Positions 1 through 11,300 of a stretch of DNA of 64,000 nt are shown one piece after another. Under the pieces are notes generated by a model, which worked only from the letters and a program-made list of their open reading frames with translations, was not told where the DNA came from and made no database searches. The stretch spans positions 1,185,322 through 1,249,321 of the forward strand of contig QRDG01000533.1 in NCBI GenBank assembly GCA_012064385.1. The letters are read 5' to 3'. Position 1 is the stretch's first letter. The number at the start of each line of letters is the position of its first letter. Source of the stretch: Puccinellia tenuiflora. Its lineage: Eukaryota > Streptophyta > Magnoliopsida > Poales > Poaceae. The position numbers and the translations under genes are program-made.

Positions 1-1027
1 AAGCAAAATAAATAAATATAGCATCCAAGTATTAAACAATCATAGGCATGTATTCCTAATTTAGCCGTACGTGCTTGCAATACGAACTTGCACGGCATCT
101 TTTGTCCTGCCATCCGGTTTCAGCCGGGCCAATTAAGGAACAAATGGCAATTAAGGTGTTCCTTTTAATAGCACACCGGAGCAAAGCATTAACACACAAT
201 GAATACAGGTAACCCTCGAGTTACCAACCATTCCCATCGATGTCCCCATTTCTGTCACTCGGGGTCTCCTCTTCCGGTTAACAACAAGTGCATAAAATTA
301 GTAGATAGGACCCAAAACATCAATTATATTCATGAAAACATAAAGTGTTCAGATCTAAAATCATGGCACCCGGGCCCAAAGTGACAAGCATTAAGCAGAA
401 CTAATTGTACCAACGATGATTAACACAAATAGAGGATACTAGGCATCAAGCCCTAACAATTTGGCATCGAATTACATGAGCAATCTTATTCAATCCCTTC
501 CATCCCCTTGCCTATAGCAGGGAACTACTCACACATGGATGGAGATGTCATGGATGGTTGATGGAGAGGCGTTGGCGGTGACGATGGCGGCGATCTCCAC
601 TCTGGCAGGGTGCCGGAACAGCGATCCTGGACCCCGAATTTAGATTTCGCGATGGCGGCGGAGCTCTGTAAGGTTTCTAGAAAAAGTGATCAGGGGCTCC
701 ACATTTTAGGTCAAAACGGAGTTTATAAGCAAAGTGGGGCCGAGAGGCGAGGTCCCAGGGGCAGGGGCGGCCCTCGGCCCCACCCCTGCTCCTGGGGTGG
801 CCCCCCTCGTGGTCTTCTGGCTCCGTGGCTTTTTTTCCCTTAAAAATCCATTTTATGATTTTTCTGGAATTTTCCGCGAACTTTTGAACCCTGCACAAAA
901 TAAAGACATCAAATGTAATTCTGCTGAAAACATCGTCAGTTCGGGTTAGTTCCAAACAATTCATTAAAAATCAGAGGCAAAACAATAGCAAATTGTTTGG
1001 AAAAGTAGATACATTTGCGACGTATCA
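1..1027 (-). mobile_element. Gypsy-type LTR fragment, cut by the window edge
   Basis: Read on the minus strand this begins at 1027 with TGATACGTCGCAAATG, an LTR start style I associate with abundant Athila-like Gypsy families of wheat (from memory). It continues through an AT-rich stretch into a GC-rich block with a TATAAA-like box near 725, then a 5'-leader-like part at about 480-660. The junction at 1027/1028 is abrupt: Copia coding sequence starts immediately, so this element inserted into the Copia. Only one LTR end is inside the window. Stray frames at 610-964 have no family similarity and are not called. Confidence 0.55.
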
Positions 1028-3949
1028 AGCTCCTGGTGAAGGTCAGGCGGGAGCCGAACCGGATGTATAAGCTGACAGCGCGAGTCGCCCAGCCGGTGTG
1101 CTTGGCAGTGCACGTAGGTGCCGACTCGGCCTGGACTTGGCATGCGAGGTTCGTGCACCTCAACTTCGACAGCCTGTGCCGACTCGCGAAAGGCGGCATG
1201 GTGCGTGGCCTCCCTGTGGTGGAGCACGTGAACCAGCTCTGCGATGCCTGCCTAGCAGGGAAGCAGCGGCGAGCCTCCTTCGCCAAGCAGGCGAAGTTCC
1301 GGGCGAAGGAGCGACTCGAGCTGGTCCATGGTGACCTCTGCGGGCCGATCACCCTAGCGACTCCAAGCGGCAAGAGGTACTTCCTCTTTCTTGTCGACGA
1401 CCTGACGCGGTACATGTGGCTCGCCCTTCTTGTGACGAATGACGAGGCCGCAGCCGCCATCATCCGACTCCAGGCAGGAGCTGAGTCGGAGTCCAGCTGC
1501 AAGCTGCACACGCTGAGGACGGATCGCGAGTTCACCTCCGGCTCCTTCACGGCATACTGCGCGGAGCTCGGAGTGGAGCATCACCGGACGGCTCCTTATT
1601 CCCCGCAGCAGAACGGCGTCGTGGAGCGACGCAACCAGACGATTGTGGGCATGGCCCGCAGTCTGCCGAAGACCAAGAGAGTCCCCGACGAGTTCTGGGG
1701 TGAGGCAGTGTCGACGACCGTGTTCATCTTGAACAGGTCGCCGACCAAGAGCGTGGACGGCATGATGCCGTTTGAGGCCTAGCATGGCCGCAAGCCGGAT
1801 GTGCACTACATGCGCACGTTCGGGTGCATGGTGCATGTCAGAGAGACGCGACCCGGGCTGAAGAAGCTCGACGATCGCAGCAAGCCAATGATCTTCGTGG
1901 GGTATGAACCATGCACGAAGGGTTATCGGGCGTACGACCCGGCTACAGGCCGAGTCGCCATCACCCGCGACGTGGTGTTCGACGAGAACGCGCGTTGGGA
2001 CTGGAGTTCGCCGGACTCTCCGGTGAACACATTTGGAGCCGACTCTTTCATGGTCGAGCACATGGTGTTCGAACCGCAGCTAACTCTAGGGGATGGGAGT
2101 TCGGGTCCTAGACCCGACTCGCCGCCTTCTCTAGGTCCGACTTCCCCAACTCCAGGAGCCGGGAGTGAGTCGCCCCCAGCCGGTTCTCCAACAACACTGT
2201 GGTACCCGACAGCCGAGTCTTCGACTCCGGCTGTCACTGGCGTCGAGTTCGTCACGCCACCATCAAGGTATGCAAGTATGCTTGATGTAGAAAATGACAC
2301 CGAGCTCGAGCACCGGTTCCGCACTCTGCAGAACGTGCTCGACGCAAGTCCGGCTTAGGAGCCGGACGAGGAGCTTCACTTCCTCGCCTCTGAAGATCCC
2401 GGCTCGTTCGATGAAGCCAAGTCGAATGCCAGCTGGAGGTGTGCGATGCAGGAGGAGCACGAGGCCATCGAGTCCAACTCGACTAGGCGGCTCACCACCT
2501 TACCACCAGGTCACCGCGCGATCGGCCTGAAGTGGGTCTACAAGGTGAAGAAGGATGTGCATGGCGAGGTCCTTAAGCACAAAGCTCGCCTGGTGGCGAA
2601 AGGCTATGTGCAGAGGCACGAGGTCGACTAGGACGAGGTCTTCGCTCCCGTGGCCCAACTCGAGTCAATCCGACTCCTGCTGGCGGTGGCCACAGACTCG
2701 GGTTGGGACGTCCACCACATGGACGTCAAGTCTGCCTTCCTCAACGGCGAGTTGGAGGAAGAGGTGTATGTGCAGCATCCAGCCGGCTTCGCTGCAAAGG
2801 GGAAGGAGCATCTGGTGCTCCGACTCGACAAGGTGCTCTACGGCCTCAAGCAGGCGCCAAGGGCATGGAACACCAAGCTTGACGCATGCCTCGTCAAGCT
2901 CGACTTCACCAGGTGCGAGTCGGAGCATGGCATGTACGCGTGGGGCGCGACGTCGACTCGACTCCTCGTCGGAGTCTACGTCGACGACTTGGTGATCACG
3001 GGCTCCGACTCAAGCGACATCGACAAGTTCAAACTGGAGATACAGAGCCTGTTCCAGATGTCCGACATCGGGCTGCTGAGCTACTACCTCGACATTGAGG
3101 TCCGACAAGGCCCAAGCGGGATCGACATCTCGCAGGCGGCCTATGCCCAGAAGCTGCTGGAGAAGGCAGGGATGGCCGGGTCCAACCCCTGCCAGGTGCC
3201 CATGGAGCCGCGCTTCAACCTGTCCAAGAACAGCACGGCTCCACCGACGGATGCGACCGAGTACCGGAGCATCGTCGGGAGCCTCCGGTACTTGGTGCAC
3301 ACTCGACCGGATCTGACCTTCGCAATCGGGTTCGTGTCTCGCTTCATGGTGGCGCCAACTCAAGAGCATCTGGCGGCCGTGAAGCGCCTCCTACGCTACA
3401 TCGCCGGGTCTCCTCGACTCGGATGTAGGTATGGCAGAGGTGCAGGTGCATCACGCCTTGTCAGCTACAATGACAGGGACTTGGGTGGGGATATCGACTC
3501 GCGCAAGAGTACGTCTGGCACACTGTTCTTTCTGGGGAGCAGCCCAGTGACCTGGCAGTCCCAGAAGCAGTCGGTCGTGGCTCTCTCGAGTTGCGAGTCC
3601 GAGTACATGGCTGCTGCCACGGCTGCTTGCCAGGGGATCTGGCACTCTCGGCTGCTGGCCGAGTTCAGTAGCGGCGAAGCTGAGCAGGTGGTGCTCAAGG
3701 TCGACAACAAGTCGGCAATCGCGCTCGCCAAGAATCCCGTCTTCCATGAGCGCTCAAAGCACATCGAGCTGAAGTACCACTTCATTCGAGACTGCGTGGA
3801 GGCGAAGAAGATCGAGTTGGAGTTCGTACCCACCGAACATCAACTCGCGGACATGCTGACCAAGCCACTTGGACGAGTCCGCCTGGCGGAGCTGTGCTCA
3901 AGGATCAGCATGGTGGAGGTGTCGCCGGAACTCAAGCCTAGGGAGTGAT
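1028..3949 (+). pseudogene. Copia retrotransposon pol, 5'-truncated, three in-frame stops
   Basis: One frame runs from 1028 to the stop at 3946-3948 and reads, in order: the GAG-pre-integrase zinc region (about 1140-1290), the integrase core (GDLCG near 1330, third catalytic Glu in the QQNGVVERR motif near 1620), the Copia-type reverse transcriptase (about 2460-3200, YVDD near 2980) and RNase H (about 3450-3870, ending near ADMLTKPL). TAG stops lie at 1780-1782, 2356-2358 and 2629-2631; the frame is otherwise open, with no frameshift seen. Around the second integrase Asp the motif reads TDREF where the family usually has two glycines, suggesting a 6-bp in-frame loss. In RNase H the usual SDxDWAGD reads NDRDLGGD. 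Gag and the first part of pol are missing because the element at 1-1027 interrupts it. Confidence 0.9.
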
Positions 3950-4465
3950 TGTTGGAATAGGCTTATGTTCTAGGTCGGCTCGGAGGAGTCGACAGTCTGT
4001 CAGGTCCGAGGGACCCGGGCAAATATGCCGACTCGGGGAGTGTCCCGAGTCGAGTAGTCAAGCCGTCGAGTCGGAGTCTGTTCTGACTCGACAGTAGTAG
4101 CAACCGGGACTCGAGTTGTTTTTCGGGTCCGGCAGGTGCACTGTACAGTTCGTACAGTAGAGTAGGTAGATAGGACGTGCTAGACGTCACCTACAGTGTA
4201 GACGAGTCTGTGGCGTCATCCACAGCGAACTCGTGTCATGACGTCGGCAACAGTGGGCGCATGGCATGACGTAGTGTAGGACCCGCCACGTCAAGTCGGA
4301 TGTGACGGAATAGTTAACTCTTGTAAGCGGCTTGCCCCGGCCGGCTATTTAAAGGGAGGAATAGAGAAGAGAAAATTGAGGCAAATAGATTCATTCCACA
4401 CACCTCCCCTTCTCCTCTCTCCCGCTCTCTCTCTCTCACTCTTGCGATTTGCATTAGGGCCAACA
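3950..4465 (+). mobile_element. 3' LTR of the Copia element
   Basis: It starts TGTTGG directly after the RNase H stop and a short purine-rich tract, and ends CCAACA, giving the expected TG...CA termini and inverted hexamers over 516 bp. A TATTTAAAG promoter-like box lies near 4347, followed by a CT-rich leader. The matching 5' LTR is not in the window, so no target duplication can be tested. Confidence 0.8.
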
Positions 4466-6100
4466 GGGAGCACTCATACACCTAGTGTTCTGGTTTTGGC
4501 ACCAGGTAACGTTTTGAACCTTACGTAGCTTTGCAAATTCTAGTAGTGTTATTGAAGGATTATCAAGAGGGCATTACAACCGAAAACCTCTTTTGGAGAC
4601 CGGGTTATTTTTAGCCCAGTATTCCAAAACAAAAAAACTGGAATCACTTTTTTTAAGAATCTAAAAATCCAGAAAACATACTAGGTGTAGATAATGTCGA
4701 GATACGTGTCACCGTGAAAATTTCGATTCCAAATTCGTTGTAATTTGGCCCGGGTAAAAAAGACAAATCTGGAAAAAAATCGAAAGCGAATCTGGACATT
4801 GTTCACCAATCCACATCCACTTATTTGTCATTTTTTCTACCGCAAAATACAATACATTTCGAAATGAAAATTTTCACACTTCTAGCGCAAAATACAATGC
4901 ATCTAGGTTTTTTTTTAAACATTTTTGATACTCTAAAATGCAAATTTTGTATTAAAAAAAACGAGCTCTGTGTAGCCCGAGCTCCAAAAATCCTACGTGT
5001 TTCTATAATGTTGTTACCTATGTGCGTACACTAAAAAGTTATTTCGTTGGTGTTACCAACGTGTTTCTATAATGTTGGATTCGCTGAACATTTTTATTAG
5101 ATGCATTACATTTTTTTTGTTGCAAACGATGATTGGTTTCCAACTTTTTGGTGCGGTCATTGGGGATTGTTACATATGTTGTCGATATATAGATCGAACG
5201 TGCGGGATCCGTTCAGTTAAGTTGATCAGACGGCTCCTGACTCCTGAGGCGGCTGATAGTTTGCCTATCTACAGAGCCGGAAGCGTTAGCTAAAAAATAA
5301 ACGGATGCATCCTATGTCCGGAATGGGGCTGGGTGTAGCTACAAAGAGGGTTCCCTTTAGAAAGGTCACTCTACGAACAGTACGAACGCACCACGTGGCA
5401 GTCCTCTAAAGATAGCAAAACAAATTTGGTAACTGCCTGGCTGGCCCGCGTCCGTGCCTGATTGGCCTCCCGCCCGGCGTGCATGCGTGAAGCCCGTGCG
5501 TACATGGCCTGCCGCCCCGCATGCATGCGTGCTGTCCCTGCGTAAACGCGTAACGGCCGCGTTTGCCTAATCCCGCATGGGTGTTCGTTTCTACGCGCCT
5601 GCGTGTGAAGCGCCCGCGGCTCGTACTTTCCCTCCCGTACGTCTAGCAAATAAAAAAAAAACAGTAGTAAGCAAATGTACAAACTACATATAAGCAAATG
5701 TACAAAATAAATATATAGAAACAAATATACAAAAGCAAATGTACAAACTAAACAAAGAGTGATGCACAAATTGTACGTAACTTACAAACTAAACAATAAA
5801 TTTAAATCTCTCTTGCATACCGGTATATGAATTGGGTGACTTACCACCCCACCCTAAACCCTAAATTTTATATACAACTTACAAGTTTTTCTTAATCTAA
5901 CGGCTCGGCTTCGTCTCCCATCGCCGCTATCGCGGCGTACGGGCGGACTCAGCCTCGGACGTTAGGGTATCGGCGACGAATCCTCCGTACCCTAACGCCT
6001 ACGCTAATGTGCCACATGGAAGTACAGAGTATATAGAATAAAAAGTACAGAGTATAACAATCCGGATGTACAGATTACTGCGAAAAGGGTGTACATGTAC
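4466..6100. other. Intergenic, no gene recognised
   Basis: AT-rich sequence with homopolymer runs and short inverted motifs of the kind seen in MITE remnants, for example two GAGCTC copies near 4964-4985. No frame over 135 codons and no recognisable protein. A more GC-rich block at 5400-5640 is not coding in any convincing frame. Confidence 0.6.
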
Positions 6101-6362
6101 ACAGAAAAACAGAGTACAAAGTACGTTGACAGCGGAAGTACAAGTACGTTCAAACCCAAAGTACAGGTACGTTCAAACCGAATGTACAGGTATTTAACTT
6201 TTGGATGTACAAAAAAAAAGTTCGTCAAAATCTATCAACATGAGATCTAGTTTTGAAGATCTCGACGCGAGAAGTTCAAAAGTGAAAACGGTTCGTAATT
6301 CGGATAAGCGGTTTTCAAGATATTTCGTTTTTAAGCTTCGGTTCAAAAAATAAAAGGGAAAA
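6101..6362. repeat. Direct duplication, copy 1 (262 bp)
   Basis: This segment, rich in GTACAAGTAC-like units and containing ATCTAGTTTTGAAGATCTCG, recurs at 6390-6650 in the same orientation with roughly 90% identity by eye. Both copies end in AAAAGGGAAAA. It lies upstream of the FRS gene. No coding signal. Confidence 0.85.
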
Positions 6363-6389
6363 TGCTACCCTCCAACCGAGTACAAATAA

Positions 6390-6650
6390 ACAGAAAACGG
6401 AGTACACAGTACGTTGACAGCGGAAGTACAAGTACGATCAAACCGGAAGTACAAATACGTTCAAACCGAATGTACAAGTACTCAACTTTTGGATGTAAAA
6501 AAAAAATTTCGTCAAAACCTATCGACATGGGATCTAGTTTTGAAGATCTCGACGCGAGGAGTCCAAAAGTGAAAACAGTTCGTAATTTGGATAAACGGTT
6601 CTCAAGATATTTTGTTTTTAAGATTCGGTTTTGAAAAATAAAAGGGAAAA
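6390..6650. repeat. Direct duplication, copy 2 (261 bp)
   Basis: Second copy of the 6101-6362 unit, 27 bp after it. Differences are scattered substitutions and small indels, so the duplication is not recent. It ends about 250 bp before the CpG-rich 5' region of the FRS gene, so the pair could affect promoter spacing (inference). Confidence 0.85.
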
Positions 6651-7909
6651 CTCCCTCCCATCCGTACCCTTCCTTCCTCTCTCTTCCTCCCATTTTAACT
6701 CTGATTACGACACGTGGTGAATATTGGAACAACATCACAAAGGAGAAGGCGCCACTTGGCGCGAGGAGAGCGGAGGAAAAGTTCACTTTACAAAAGGTTT
6801 CTTTTTTTAACGATTTCCAATGGGCTGCGTTGGAGTTGAGCTTACAAGACAAGTGACGGGCAAACATTCTCCCCATGAAACTCAGCCCAACCCATCTCGT
6901 CACTTTTACAGCCCAACTATGTCACTCCCCAGCGGGCAGCGGCTGCCCGCTTCCATCCATTGTCGACCCACGTAACGCACGCACCGTCGCCCTGACCCGC
7001 TTCTTCAGCCGGCCGCGTCCATCGCCCCGCGAGGCGCCACCGCCGCCGACGCGTGTCGGCTCGCCGTTCGTCGCGCGCCGGCCACCCTCGGCGCCTGCTT
7101 TCACGCCCAAGGCGCGCCGCGTGCCTCCCCAGTGCTGGACGCAGCCGGCCAAGATGGCTCCCCCGGCCGACGTCCCTCTCCCTCGCTAGACTTCGCCGGC
7201 TTGCTGAGACGAGAGGGCACCCCACGCAACGCTTGCTCCCCCAGCAGCCGCCGGTCCTCGCGGGCGTCCTGGGACCACTCCTTAGTCCTGCCGGCGCCGG
7301 AGGAGATTCTACCGTATTGGCGTGAAGTAGAAAGGAGATCCATCCAGACTGATTTCTTTTGCTGGTACCGAATCTCTAGCACAACTTGCTTGATTGTCCC
7401 AGTGTGAGCGTTGTTTCGCTGTGAGTAATCAAATCCACTTTTCCCTTTCTGAGGTGCTCCTGTCCATCCGGTTAATTGTGGGTTTAATTGTTCTTATGTT
7501 TGCCAAATTAAAAAAAAAGTCTCACGCAGCACCGGAGAACCTCAATGGAGTGGTCCTGTGCAAACCCGGTAGAATCAAATATGCCGTAAACCTTGGAAAT
7601 TTAGAGCTCGGAAAATTAGTTATTTGTTGTGCGCATTGGGATTATGGGCAGGCAACCTATGTGATGTGCTAGGTCTTAAGTATTGTGGATCATGTGGTGA
7701 TGACCATTAGAGTTCAGCATCCAAAATGCATGGCCTTAACTCGCTATAATAAATCGAAATTTAACTGTGCTCTTGTCTGGCAGTATCTTATTCTCATCTA
7801 TGTTTGCCGCATCCTCAAATATGTTGTCTCACATGGCTAAATTTATCTGTAATTAGAATTTTTCTTGATATGTGGACCAATACGTTGTCTTCTGGGGTGG
7901 ATTATGCAG
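6651..7909 (+). promoter_or_regulatory. Promoter, non-coding first exon and leader intron of the FRS gene
   Basis: A CpG-rich stretch from about 6900 to 7300 has the composition of a grass 5' UTR. A good donor (GTGAGT) at 7421 and an acceptor (TTATGCAG) ending at 7909 define a likely 489-bp leader intron. The first ATG after the acceptor, at 7912, opens the FRS reading frame. Short frames inside the GC-rich leader show no family resemblance. Transcription start and exact exon edges need RNA evidence. Confidence 0.5.
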
Positions 7910-7911
7910 GA

Positions 7912-10809
7912 ATGGAAGCTAGTAGCATCCCCATTGAGATTGATGCAGATGCGATCAGTCTGGAGAATGTTGGAGGTGATGAGGATGAAGCTCAGGAGAA
8001 CGGAGATGTACAAATCATCTATGATGCTGACAATGCGGGGCAAGTAGGTTTTGACAGCCAAGAACAGGGAAACGAGGAACATTCTGTGAGAAATGAAGAA
8101 GACCAAGAAAATAATTCTGCTATACCAAGCCGCGAGGAGTTCACTGAAGAATTGCGCACTAAAGTTGCTTACAGTGAGGAACAAGCTTACAGGCTGTACT
8201 GTGACTATGGGCACCGTATGGGTTTTAGTGTGCGAAAGGGAAAGCAGTACTACTTTACAGGGACCAAATCTATTCGTACGAAAGATTATTACTGCTCAAA
8301 GGAAGGTTTAAAGGATGATGAGCAGCTTACCGAGGCAAACTTTAATAAGCCAGAGACCAGAACTAATTGCAAAGCGATGGTCCGTTTTAGAGTTGATTCT
8401 GAAGGCCAGTGGCGAGTTATTCAGATAATCCCTGAACATAATCATGAGTTGGTTCCACCTGAAGAGATACACTTACTCAGATCAGTGAGGACCCTTTCAG
8501 TTCCAAAACCCGGTGCACTGAATGCAATGGTGAATGCTGAAATCCAAGCAATTCATGACAGTTTGCGTGTGAATGATGATGGTACGGAATGCCACAGTCA
8601 GCTCAGCATCCAAAGTTACACACTGCTTGAACCAGAGGACGCCGATGCACTTGTAGGTTATTTTAAGCGTAGATCAATTGAAAAAGGTATGTTCTATTGG
8701 GATGTGCAAGTAGACCAAGAAGGACACATGACTAATTTCTATTGGAGGGACGGTAGAAGCCGTGTTGACTATGACTGTTTTGGTGATGTTGTGGTATTTG
8801 ACACAGCATATCGTACCAACAAGTACAATATGATATGTGCCCCATTTGTTGGTGTTAACCACCACATGCAGAATGTTATTTTTGGCTGTGCATTTATGTT
8901 AGATGAGTCCTTGACGTCCTATGAATGGTTACTTAAATCTTTCTTGGAGTCAATGGGTGGTTGTCCGCCTAAAACAATATTTACTGATCAAAATGATACT
9001 ATCTCAAAGGCAATTGAAGTCGTTCTCACAGAGACACACCATTGTCTATGTCAGTGGCATGTCGAAAGGAACCTACAGTCTCATTTGGGTACTCTAGATG
9101 CTTCTGGAAAATTTGATAGCATGTTCATGAAGTGCATGAAAGATTGTGAGTCAGAAGCAGAGTTTGAGGAAACATGGGCTATGATGCTTCATGAGTATAA
9201 TTTGAAGGATCACCAGTGGCTCACAAATCTTTTTGAGCAGAGGCATAAATGGTGCACAGCTCTTCACAAGGATGCATTTGATGGTGGTATTAAATTACTG
9301 AATAGGAATTTGAGTTCACACGATGTGCTGAGCAGCATTGATGATGAACCAACTTCACCTACTAATTTTGCTCTTATATTTGATAGACTGGTTGGGAGTT
9401 TGCGTACAAACGAATCTGTAGAGGATACTCAATGCAACCAGATTCCCCCAGAGTGTACAGTAAAGCATAACAGTATTTTGCAACAAGCTGCCGAAGTTTA
9501 CACACATAAAGTATACAAGTCTCTTGAAACAGAGTTTATAGACGGATGCAGTGGAACTTCATATCAGGAAATGCAAATCAGTGAAACACTGTATAGGTTT
9601 GAGTTCATTCTGCAAAGTGGTCCAAAAGTTTGGCTAGTTTTCCTTGACACATCTACCATGGAATTGAACTGTACTTGCAAAAGATTTGAGACGATGGGCA
9701 TACTTTGTTCACATGCACTGAACGCACTTGGTCTAAAAAATCTTGATAAAATTCCTGAAAGATATGTTTTAAAGCGGTGGACAAAATATGCTAGGAAAGG
9801 AACTTATGTATTTCCAAGTGACGAGTTTCCGGAACAACATTGCGCAGAGGCTGCCCTTGCATATCGTAACAGAGCTATGCTATTTGTTTATGATCTGTTG
9901 ATGAAGAGCAAAGGTCATCAGGATACAAGAAAACTTATTCTCAATGTGCTTGAAAATGGAGAGAAAACATTAGAAAGTGTATGTGAACTGAAAAGGATGC
10001 ATATGCATCCCCCAGGAAAGGACAAAGATGGGAGTAAGGCTGAGAAGAGAAAGAAAAAATCATCTAAGCAGGATAAAAACTCAAGTAATTCCTCTTTTAC
10101 TTTTCATTCGTTGTTGTTTTTCAGTCCTTAAGTAGCACTGTTTTAAATAAGTCACTACGTTGTTTTGTAGGAAATGTTAAACAAGCGGTTTTGCCTCAGC
10201 CAGCTGAGTCAGTTTTTGTTGACCAGCCAAATCAAAATCAATATTTCGCAACAGAAGACATTCCAACAAACTCATCTATTGGGAGACCTTTCTTCTACCC
10301 GGTAAAAGTCCTACCACCGAATCTTGTGCTTTATTTTAAGTATTATCTATTTAGATATGTGATTATAAATTTGTGCACCTTATATCATGATGATAAATTT
10401 GTGCACCTTATATCTGTTCTAGGAATATCCTACTACTGATGTTTCAACAAGTCAGATTCAGGGGCATGCAGATATGCATTCCGTGCCTCAGTGTGCACCA
10501 GCACAACAGGTATGTTGATGAACTTTTTACTCTAGCTAGACATTGTTTAATTGAGATAACATGTGTTAAGAGGCAGATACAGTTAGGAAGTTGCATAACA
10601 TGCCTATTGGGATACAAATGAGTAAATTGCATGCTGGTCAAGCTTTGTTCAAGCAAGTCCTTAAACTCAAAAGCTAGTAGGTCAACAAACTTGTATAAGT
10701 AGTTTAATCATGTCCAAAATAGGTTTCGACGGGGTCGCATGGCACTCCCTCGCGTCAAATTGCTGACTTGATGTATCTACCCAGTCTCTCTCCTCGCCCT
10801 GTGTGTTGA
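7912..10809 (+). CDS. FAR1-related sequence (FRS) protein, MULE-derived transcription factor
   Basis: Four-exon model: 7912-10084, 10171-10301, 10423-10509, 10723-10809; all introns GT-AG, phases agree, 825 residues. After an acidic N-terminus come the FAR1 DNA-binding zinc domain (about residues 85-190), a MULE transposase-like domain (about 285-390, with Asp in FDTAYRTNKY and in FTDQND), a SWIM zinc finger near residues 580-605 (CTCKRF...CSHAL) and a basic KAEKRKKKSSK stretch near 710 that could be a nuclear signal. Known FAR1/FHY3 relatives are transcription factors from a domesticated Mutator-like transposase, some acting in far-red light signalling. Reading straight through the first donor would stop at 10131, so the spliced tail is preferred. 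The start is the first ATG after the leader acceptor. No break is seen. Which FRS subgroup it belongs to is not resolved. Confidence 0.9.
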
Positions 10810-11300
10810 GATATTCTATCAAACAAGTTGAGGAATCCCGACTTCGAGCGATCTGTCAAAACGGGAACAGGGACAGCCTAACTTCACCTGAGATCGGCGA
10901 CATGGCCATCACTTTCCTGGATTGAGGTGCATTAGGTGATGGGGTCGTGGTCTGTGGGATTGAAGTGCGTGCCATGGGGCAGTGACACTCCAGGCATCAT
11001 GACAGCATAGGCATGTCCTGTGGATGCTTGTTTCTGGGCTTGAATAGAGAAAGTAAGTTAGATAGCTTGAAAGAAAGTAGTTGATGCAGCATCCATATAT
11101 TCTCTCTACCTGATACATGCATATGCTAGATAGCTATTAGGTGGTGCTGTTGATTGGTTTCTATGCAACCTGACTTTGGGTGTGCAGTAAAGTCGGAGAC
11201 AATGGCGGTTGGGAAAAGAACATGTTCTTGATCTTTTGTGCTCTCGCAATACTACTGCCTGTCCCTGTCCGTGGTCGGACGGGTAACCTGGCTTTACGCA
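10810..11300 (+). other. Probable 3' UTR of the FRS gene
   Basis: Sequence after the FRS stop at 10807-10809. Several splice-like sites, such as the TGTGCAG at 11183-11189, suggest the 3' UTR may be spliced. No clear polyadenylation signal was singled out. Short frames are not convincing as separate genes. Confidence 0.35.

Noticed and set aside
2359..2650. Introns joining the Copia frames
   Set aside because: The pieces are already in one frame separated only by single stops, and conserved RT sequence continues across them.
10191..10439. Separate small gene after the FRS frame
   Set aside because: It is the second FRS exon read on into the following intron; the spliced model explains it.
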